A stretch of 64,000 bases of DNA, taken from contig JAEURZ010000011.1 of NCBI GenBank assembly GCA_016788905.1, forward strand, positions 28,141 to 92,140, read 5' to 3'. Under the pieces are notes generated by a model. The model was not told the DNA's origin and did not search any database. It was given only the letters and a program-made list of their open reading frames with translations. A program made the position numbers and the translations under genes. The stretch comes from Elusimicrobiota bacterium. Lineage in GTDB: Bacteria > Elusimicrobiota > Elusimicrobia > FEN-1173. Positions 59,101-64,000 of this stretch are shown piece after piece. Each line of letters starts with the position of its first letter. Position 1 is the first letter of the stretch.

Positions 59101-62100
59101 GCAAAATGTGGGGCACACGGAGGAGATCTTAAACGGGGCAACGCCGGATTTATTGGTCGTTTCGCAGGTCGAGGCTCTTTATGATGCGCTGAGCCGTCAA
59201 GTTTCAACGCGGCGTGTTTCTTCGCAGAACAGCACGGGGGGCCCCCTCGAGCTCACTTCCGTTACCACGCTCATTCAGGAAGGAGTGGGGTTTGATGAAT
59301 TTGACCGTAATTCACTTTATACGGAGATCCAATTCTCCGGTGAAACGCTTCAAATCGGAGGAACGGAATACGCCTGGTCCGAATTGAGCGAGGCCCAAAA
59401 ACAGGGTTTGTTGAATAAAACCTTAGCCCCCACAGATCAGGTGATCCAAATGTCTACGGTGGCCGGAATCCTCTACAACGAAATCAATTTACAGTCTGGG
59501 TTCATCAACACAGGTCTGAGTATTGGCCAACAGGCCGTGCCCTTGGAGGCGACCAATGAGGCGAATGCTCCCCCGATTTCCGGGATCACCGTCCCCGCCG
59601 CTGGCCCGGCGGTTCACTCCGTTCTACCCCCTATGGATCCCCTCAGTCTTTCTTCGCTGGGTGAATCATCTTCTTCAGACCAAGCGACTTTAAAAGCATT
59701 TAACCTCTGGTTGTCCGCTCTCCATTCTCGTGTCACAGGACCTTTGGGCAATGTCCTTTCCACTTTGTTGGACTGGTCAAAGGGTATTTCCGTTGGGTCG
59801 CGGCCCTTCTCTGAATCCTCTGAAGATCGAACGACGGGTCAGCCAGAAACCTTGACAACGGAGGCGTTGGGCGACCTGGATTTATCCCCGTCGGTTGTGG
59901 GGGGGGCCGTTTGGGGAGACTTTATTCAGTCCGTGGCCCAATCGCTGGGGAAGGTTGCTTCTCTTCTCAGTGGCTCCACAAGCAATGTTTTAAATGCGGT
60001 GGGTCATGTCACGTTGGGCATTTTAAACCGTGCCTGGGGACTTTCTTTTGCTCCAGTGGACGTTGTGCCCTTAAATACGGTCTCCCCGGTTGTGGAACGA
60101 GGGGCATTGTCTGAAGATGGGCTGCTTCACAAAACCCAAACCCATTCGCCGCTTTTCATTGAAGAGACGCGGCTGGTTCGTTCCCACATCCTCTATGACA
60201 CGTTTAACCGGATTTCCAGTTATTTGGACTTTCTGTTTAATGTTCGTGATATGGGTTTGTTGGTTAAAACTTTTGTTCACGACATCGATTACAATGCCTT
60301 GGGCCAACAGATCAAGACCATTTCCGACATCCATCGATTGGGTGTGAATTATGACGATTTTCAAACGGTGATTCGTGACGGTATTGCCTACAACCGTCTG
60401 GGACAAATGATTGCCAACCGGGACGTGACAACCCAAAATGGATTGACTCTCACAACCCTGACGAACAATATTCATTACGACCGATTTGGCCGGATGGTGG
60501 AATCCTTAAGCGTCATTCACAAAACTGGGGATGAAATTCGTGTGTTCTTTCAGAAAGGCGGGGCCGACTTGACCCCTCTTCAGCAGGCGGCCTTACTCAA
60601 CTTAAATTCCGGGAAATCGTTGGGGGATTTGGTTGAAGAAAACATTATTTCACGAGTGGCGCGATCGGTACCGGTTGATGAAACCGTGATCAGTGAAACT
60701 AAAAATATAGTTTATGACAGTCTCAATCGGGTGATGGGGTCAGAGGAAACCAGTTATTATTCCGACGGGTCACGAACCACCACCCTCACGAAGGAGGTTG
60801 CCTACGATGAGCGGGGGCGCCGGGTTGGGACCATCACTGAAATTCGTCAGGGAGGGTCGATGGAGAGCCGGACCTTCCTGTTTGATGGAAAATCGTTGGA
60901 CGCCTTGTCCCTCAAAGACGCGCTTCAGGCCGAAGAAGCCCGGACCGGGGAAGCCGCGGGACTTCTTTTTTGGGAATGGTTTACGAGTGGCCGGTTGGTC
61001 GAGACGAGCGTTCGCGTCAATTTGAACAGGGTCTCGGAGATTCTTCGGTTGAACATTCGATACAACGACAATGGGCAAATGATCGCCTATGAAGATTTTA
61101 CGCAAGATTTCGAGCGCGGGATTGAAGAGCAGCGAACACGTGTTGAATTGGCCTACAACCTCAAAGGACAAATCTTAACCCAAAAGACCGAAGGGGCGGT
61201 CAGTATGTTGGATGGCGCTCGTACCGTTTCGGAAGACACGCAGACCTATCGGTATGACGAAACAACCGGCCTCTTGCTTGGAGCGGAAACGCTGGGATCC
61301 AGCACGACCTACCCGGTCGAAGTGTGGACGGACGACAACCAAGACGGAACGGTGGACCGCCGCGTCGCCCCTCCTCCCATAACAGGGAAAAATCGCCAGG
61401 TTTACGGAGCCAAGAATGGGTTGTTGGACATGATGTTTCAGGAATCCCTACAAGAGTCTTCAGGGACAGAGGTCCCGGGGCGAACGGGTTCATTCGTGTT
61501 TGCCTCAACTTTTTATCAAACGGATCATCAGGGGCGGCCGATGGCGGGTTACGGCGTTTCTGACAGTGTTTCGGATGATGGCTATGGCAATCTAACCCAT
61601 GGGAAAACCCATCAGCTGATGTCGTCTGTTAATGGGGAACTAAAGACGATGACAACGGTCGGAGAGAGTTTCCTCCAAAATATGGATGGTTCGGACAACC
61701 ATACCGTGATAACGACTGTGAATGGTTATCGGGAAGAAGGGGCTCTCGTTTTTTCAGAAGGGGCTGGGTATTACGATGGGCGAGAATCCGGGCTGAGTGA
61801 TGAGGAGCATGTGTGGCGGGACGGTTGGGTGGACGCTAACTCTGACGGGTTGATTGATGACAATGAGATCGATGCTGAACGGGTTGACGGAATTGTTAAT
61901 CCTGGGGAAATGGTGTGGGTGGATATGAATGGGGATGGAACAGAAACGTCGGCGCGTGTTATGGTTTCCGCTCGCTCCTATGGGGATATTATCCAATCTT
62001 ACGTCATCATCGGGAGGGAGGCGAAGCTTTCCTCTTCCGTCACTAAAGGGGGGGTGTTGCAAGCCAATGGAAGTTCGTCGAATCAAACCATGACGACGTA

Positions 62101-64000
62101 TTTTGAATACGACAACGATGGTCGTCTGATCGGATCCGGTTCCTCTGGCGTTACGGGGGGGGTCACAAAAGGATTGACAGACACGGATGTTCCGCCGGAT
62201 GGGATTGTGCAAATGGAGCCGGTGGATGTGGCCACCAGTTCTGGAACACAAGAGCAATTTTTTGTCGTCATTAATGGACAAACAAAACTGAGTCGTTCTC
62301 GGGCCATTACGGATACGGTCACGGTATCGGGGGGGACTTCACATCAGGATTTAACCATTAGCAACCTCTATGATCAGGTTTCAGGGGCGCTTGTAAGTGC
62401 TCAGGGAACGGGTCTCCTCAGGAATACAGAGGTCGGATTTACGGATGTGGCGACTTTGCCTGGCGACACTTCTCTTGAGGAAGTCTTTGTTTCTCGAACG
62501 GAAGGAACCCTCGATCAAGATTATGAAATCATCAATGGGCAATCGCGTCTTCTTAAGTCTGTTTCGGTCACGGATGCCTTGGATCTCGAAACGGGAAATA
62601 GGCTGAATTCAGGTGACCATCGCTTTAACCATAGTGTAACGACAACGCACAATAGAACGAATGCCCTTGGTCAATTGGTGGGATCATCCGCTGTGACATT
62701 TAGTAACCAGACCGTTCACGTGTGGTCGCAGGATGATACGAATGGGGACGGTCTAATTACTGAGGAAGATGATAAATCAAAAGGCACATTTTTGCCTCAG
62801 TCGACCCTATCCAATGCGGTAAGCGCGTTTACGGTGCTTTTTGGTTTGGCTCAAGTTTCTGTCTCGCTCTCAAAGAGCTGGGCCGCAAACCGGTCGAACA
62901 CGGTATTCAATAAGATTGGGGACCCTGTCGCAGAAGGCTATAACTTTAATGTCTCAAGGACTTTATACTCCTACGATTCTGTTGGCCTTCTTAACGCGGC
63001 AACTGGTGTGGGAATGGGTTATCAAACTTCCCATTCTTGGTCCAATAGAGACACGGATGGGAACGGACAAATTGACAGTGCTGATGACAAAACACAGGGG
63101 CATTGGGTCACCCAGAGCACAACATCTGAGACCCGCAATGTTTACACCATTTTAATGGGACAGGCTCAGGTGGTGAAGAGCGTGACGACGAGCTATGGGG
63201 CGATGGTGGCGAACGGTGTGTTCACAAAGGTGACGGACACGGGGGCCCATGGGTACAGCCGAAGTGTAACGACGATGGATTACCGTTTTAACGAGAAAGG
63301 CCAGATGGTGGGGGCTGTGGGGTCAACGGTGGGCGACCAGAACAGTGAGGTGTGGACGGACACAAACCGCAATGAGATTGTGGACCCTGGGGAGATGGTG
63401 GACCAGTCGACGACGTTCAGCGTGGAGAATACGTATCGGGTGATCGTGGGGCAAGCGCAGGTGGTCAAGAGCGTGACGACGAGCTACGGGGCGACCGTGG
63501 TGAACGGCGTGTTCACGAAGATGACGGACACGGGGGCCCATGGGTATAGCCGAAGTGTAACGACAATGGATTACCGTTTTAACGAGAAAGGGCAGTTGGT
63601 GGGGGCTGTGGGGTCAACGGTGGGGGACCAGAACAGTGAGGTGTGGACGGACACAAACCGGAACGAGATCGTGGACCCTGGGGAGATGGTGGACCAACCC
63701 ACGACGTTCAGCGTGGAGAATACGTATCGGGTGATCGTGGGTCAGGCGCAGGTGGTGAAGAGCGTGACGACAAGCTACGGAGCCACCGTGGTGAACGGTG
63801 TGTTCACGAAGATGACGGACACGGGGGCCCATGGGTACAGCCGAAGCGTGGCGACGGTGAATTACAGCTTTAACGAGAAAGGCCAGTTGGTGGGCGCTGT
63901 GGGGTCAACGGTGGGGGACCAAAACAGCGAGGTATGGACGGACACAAACCGGAACGAGATCGTGGACGTTGGGGAGATGGTGGACCAGCCGACGACGTTC
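53111..64000 (+). CDS. Giant secreted YD/RHS-like repeat protein (3' partial, at least 3630 codons)
   Basis: One frame stays open from ATG 53111 to the window edge. A strong Shine-Dalgarno AAGGGGAG (53097-53104, spacing 6) fixes the start. A 28-residue N-terminal extension precedes a Sec signal (TLKRGLATLLATLVFYTQAVCAG). From about residue 200 there are dozens of imperfect repeats of the form YDxxGRLxxYxExxTxxxG (for example MTYNAYANLLHYERT, VTYDAAGRLTTFNQL, VYDSLNRVMGSEET), related in pattern to YD/RHS repeats that wrap into beta-shells. Repeats are interrupted by W-S-x-L helical motifs and, at 59500-60080, by a Ser/Pro-rich linker. From 61300 on, Ca2+-loop-like motifs (DANSDGLIDDNE, DTNGDGLITEED) appear, and from 63164 a 97-residue tandem repeat. 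No toxin domain is visible. Probably a surface or exported wall protein; its promoter carries site B. Confidence 0.85.
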   Translation, partial: MDKPRPMVERVLFAPLPHTPPIDKYFPRMETLKRGLATLLATLVFYTQAVCAGTTSLPLLSTTGPSGSLAKQTNLLERLMKITGVSKKDAPYVFHESEWRDRMKLTDPGQDPETIKRKNEAATTRRDIENVNAKAKGMQFPELSRPGYLTTKEILAGLQIDALEKQLTPGDLAMQTVKEVVETIKMKMKALFGAATEFNYSVRQNFDGTFSRTYLVDGRATRIYNSKTRNPHGMAVTQNITNMRYSRSHILVSMDIEHVDVKGRTSYTTRRMDYHDGAKAMVQDSQLVKEMWEDTITSQNEKKSLHRFDIAYDAHNNIKQYQEKSIDENGRSTDRKWWGGTYDESKNLLAYEELTTEKGLDTHVKWVSTGYEKNSLWKSRTPGETDSWGRSEYQLTGYVKETVGPDGLEQKDVTSNMTYNAYANLLHYERTVTNGDGQGTEIVWDGDYDQYDRAAAYRQITTDSFGHTRTVEFSEGEYTVDDDLIGYREKTIENGESKEKHFQNGLYDTKHNLMDYFQTDTDSRGRVSAKHWTASGAGLGYKDGELVGFMELTTQGLLKIKSTTTGITYDALNRQNGGRETKRVTGVETDGVYTDVTVVTDTRAGDDTLSRTRRELNKVLGYEMNIVEITGSSSVKTTLGTDNRTKDIVRQLKETTVRREMTTRGDYREEKTLAGTWDGEELESVTETYRTRVVQDGFGRAMSYEEEIVRENNPASWLKRTTDQMSYNVDGNLTASHETTTNSLGVKGEVTRTKMLYDQQGRLEEYDMESTNRAEGSMTGVTAHRNRIGYNGLGDVSRYDEKLIRLGSSAVENVQWNGSYTVLGLVGNSKQVNRRVGEETVDGVVRPLDVTETTVTSGMKYTKDGASLRSYREAMSSTGSPEAVQITTLEGGTYDAYDRLATFKQKVERVTAEAVRANGQIDQAKAVLYVVTETDRTTGTFSALGALTGYTETVSQSEGPDSPAGGSVTVRRDIDFHPLGQMRSYTGDETRFDSPDITTKIDWRGTFDLYMRSSGAVEQRQEKFSTGEIGLETRTVRENVGYDELGQMVEYEETMERSDSPSAVTRIHWENGRFDVNGNLEGYRETTQVGGRGLSVGLVNTKVLERSGTTYDTNGLLATFSETSRDSAQPSVKMTTQRQSTVYDRMGRETGFVSLRHEEGQSQETTPTGEISESNLDKWTTVVQSDRRFNPVGLVTDYREGSFDGSVLSLGGSDRVWFSLTEDQRRDVLRGTLKSDRAVTLIGRSGTLYDRKGLAVDYAETTREISTTLDHGRTTDRSQATYNSLHQLISFTDRLTDDATPGVTETFVASQGQYNGFGQMEKTHEVRTQAGALVSRSEGDRWLSYDSQGRTTRDHSILVSDHGVTVDRDYHVGAFNALGRAAAERTVTTESGVDARGAEVYRIRTESNKSEMAYERNGRLSHSVDTVVASDRPDVTVTTLWEASGFNGNNQLMGSRESKVEVNPAGTHAQMTEQTGIAYDQRGRTTNYRNTITNSSDSVTETMDWSVLGFTGAGQTTGISENRRRVSADGISHAIETTTRKENMTYDLSGNLTHYKQRATGTDNPDLVSEVTWEGGHDSLNRLISFNEETHSMDKATSGRVLNVLLNNQREGISYDSLNHVVGYGQVSTDENGNNSEILWAGGVDGRGLVSQFEERTTDPQGSLTVKGQRVVTYDAAGRLTTFNQLVVDPLGVRTATSRTATSYDVNGLVRGTVEGIEETQPNGVRKVTDSTQSPQIYDAQGHLVSRHEDAVVSTFDAKGVLVRSRSHGMDWTATGEGYNGLGQLMGSDQTTTVWSPDGAFTLVTTASVSSLRYNILGQQSSLSQTETQKGSSVEKLTLPSNWNLLEPDQKLEWLKNLTFVVEGDRKGFDDLGLSGPDVGGGVIAWSDLAEEDRSELLADGKILLNGRAFDLTQASVVSVVKTNQSYAQTEMEYNNFGILSHYVRGGDDNGVGYVSEWTGSSFDQYNRVTADAQVVAREGQAIVATERGGILYNGNSQNVGHTEEILNGATPDLLVVSQVEALYDALSRQVSTRRVSSQNSTGGPLELTSVTTLIQEGVGFDEFDRNSLYTEIQFSGETLQIGGTEYAWSELSEAQKQGLLNKTLAPTDQVIQMSTVAGILYNEINLQSGFINTGLSIGQQAVPLEATNEANAPPISGITVPAAGPAVHSVLPPMDPLSLSSLGESSSSDQATLKAFNLWLSALHSRVTGPLGNVLSTLLDWSKGISVGSRPFSESSEDRTTGQPETLTTEALGDLDLSPSVVGGAVWGDFIQSVAQSLGKVASLLSGSTSNVLNAVGHVTLGILNRAWGLSFAPVDVVPLNTVSPVVERGALSEDGLLHKTQTHSPLFIEETRLVRSHILYDTFNRISSYLDFLFNVRDMGLLVKTFVHDIDYNALGQQIKTISDIHRLGVNYDDFQTVIRDGIAYNRLGQMIANRDVTTQNGLTLTTLTNNIHYDRFGRMVESLSVIHKTGDEIRVFFQKGGADLTPLQQAALLNLNSGKSLGDLVEENIISRVARSVPVDETVISETKNIVYDSLNRVMGSEETSYYSDGSRTTTLTKEVAYDERGRRVGTITEIRQGGSMESRTFLFDGKSLDALSLKDALQAEEARTGEAAGLLFWEWFTSGRLVETSVRVNLNRVSEILRLNIRYNDNGQMIAYEDFTQDFERGIEEQRTRVELAYNLKGQILTQKTEGAVSMLDGARTVSEDTQTYRYDETTGLLLGAETLGSSTTYPVEVWTDDNQDGTVDRRVAPPPITGKNRQVYGAKNGLLDMMFQESLQESSGTEVPGRTGSFVFASTFYQTDHQGRPMAGYGVSDSVSDDGYGNLTHGKTHQLMSSVNGELKTMTTVGESFLQNMDGSDNHTVITTVNGYREEGALVFSEGAGYYDGRESGLSDEEHVWRDGWVDANSDGLIDDNEIDAERVDGIVNPGEMVWVDMNGDGTETSARVMVSARSYGDIIQSYVIIGREAKLSSSVTKGGVLQANGSSSNQTMTTYFEYDNDGRLIGSGSSGVTGGVTKGLTDTDVPPDGIVQMEPVDVATSSGTQEQFFVVINGQTKLSRSRAITDTVTVSGGTSHQDLTISNLYDQVSGALVSAQGTGLLRNTEVGFTDVATLPGDTSLEEVFVSRTEGTLDQDYEIINGQSRLLKSVSVTDALDLETGNRLNSGDHRFNHSVTTTHNRTNALGQLVGSSAVTFSNQTVHVWSQDDTNGDGLITEEDDKSKGTFLPQSTLSNAVSAFTVLFGLAQVSVSLSKSWAANRSNTVFNKIGDPVAEGYNFNVSRTLYSYDSVGLLNAATGVGMGYQTSHSWSNRDTDGNGQIDSADDKTQGHWVTQSTTSETRNVYTILMGQAQVVKSVTTSYGAMVANGVFTKVTDTGAHGYSRSVTTMDYRFNEKGQMVGAVGSTVGDQNSEVWTDTNRNEIVDPGEMVDQSTTFSVENTYRVIVGQAQVVKSVTTSYGATVVNGVFTKMTDTGAHGYSRSVTTMDYRFNEKGQLVGAVGSTVGDQNSEVWTDTNRNEIVDPGEMVDQPTTFSVENTYRVIVGQAQVVKSVTTSYGATVVNGVFTKMTDTGAHGYSRSVATVNYSFNEKGQLVGAVGSTVGDQNSEVWTDTNRNEIVDVGEMVDQPTTF
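61996..63163 (+). repeat. Diverged units of the C-terminal repeat family
   Basis: At the protein level, units begin with a Y/F-x-V/I-I-x-G-Q motif: SYVIIGREAKL (about 61996), FFVVINGQTKL (about 62250), DYEIINGQSRL (about 62520), FTVLFGLAQV (about 62830) and YTILMGQAQV (about 63143). Most carry an Asp/Asn-rich Ca2+-loop-like segment after Trp. They vary in length and sequence, unlike the units that follow. Confidence 0.6.
63164..64000 (+). repeat. Near-identical 291-bp (97-codon) tandem repeats
   Basis: Units start at 63164, 63455 and 63746, exactly 291 bp apart. The third is cut by the window end. Each encodes AQVVKSVTTSYGA, GVFTKxTDTGAHGYSRSV, FNEKGQxVGAVGSTVGDQNS, then EVWTDTNRNEIVDPGEMVDQ. 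DNA identity between units is very high, mostly with third-position changes. Confidence 0.92.

Overview
The window is a chromosomal stretch from a Gram-negative bacterium. It carries an apolipoprotein N-acyltransferase, an alginate-export-like porin, a PorV-like barrel, a TolC-like channel, RND pumps and many Sec signal peptides. Phylum cannot be fixed from 64 kb. The mix of PorV-like barrel, long fibronectin-type surface protein with a C-terminal sorting-like domain, and a giant repeat protein reminds me of Elusimicrobiota or Omnitrophota; this is inference with low confidence. No mobile element, CRISPR array or rRNA was found.

Layout. (1) 1-1100: the 3' end of a tRNA nucleotidyltransferase/poly(A) polymerase gene and tRNA-Gly(CCC), closed by a 15-bp hairpin shared with the convergent operon. 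(2) 1163-15287, minus strand: a six-gene, translationally coupled operon glgX-glgE-treS/maltokinase-glgB-treZ-treY. It joins the GlgE route (trehalose to maltose to maltose-1-phosphate to alpha-glucan) with the TreYZ route (alpha-glucan back to trehalose). A divergent LacI-family regulator (15464-16489) lies upstream, with operator-like palindromes in the shared spacer; a GH35 beta-galactosidase-like enzyme is convergent with it. (3) 19068-23777: secA-lnt, initiator tRNA and an intrinsic terminator. (4) 23784-26509: a porin-like outer-membrane protein and a divergent RND periplasmic adaptor. (5) 26889-32602: a compact five-gene signalling cassette made of a membrane histidine kinase, receiver-GGDEF, OmpR/PhoB-type regulator, soluble receiver-kinase and NtrC-type sigma-54 activator. 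(6) 32843-52010: a cell-surface and export cluster with a small secreted protein, a 2153-aa fibronectin-III-like protein, a PorV-like barrel fused to TPRs, a TPR lipoprotein-like/periplasmic protein, an AMIN-TolC fusion and two tandem RND pumps. (7) 52042-52675, minus: two small membrane proteins behind a structured leader. (8) 53111 to the window edge: one uninterrupted reading frame of at least 3630 codons encoding a giant secreted YD/RHS-like repeat protein, whose last visible part is a near-identical 97-residue tandem repeat with Ca2+-loop-like motifs. Its stop codon lies beyond the window.

The strongest new signal links regions 5 and 8. A 24-bp element with two TCTTAAG half-sites spaced by one helical turn (11 bp), followed at identical distance by a -10 hexamer, occurs upstream of the histidine-kinase cassette and upstream of the giant gene, and nowhere else that I saw. 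This is the pattern expected of a PhoB/OmpR-type activator, and the cassette encodes one. I therefore infer that the signalling cassette is autoregulated and controls the giant surface protein. Other points worth a look are the RND pump whose proton-relay aspartate appears to have moved from TM4 to TM10, the AMIN-TolC fusion, poly-G tracts in signal-peptide and surface genes, and a nested palindrome that copies the 3' end of tRNA-Gly.
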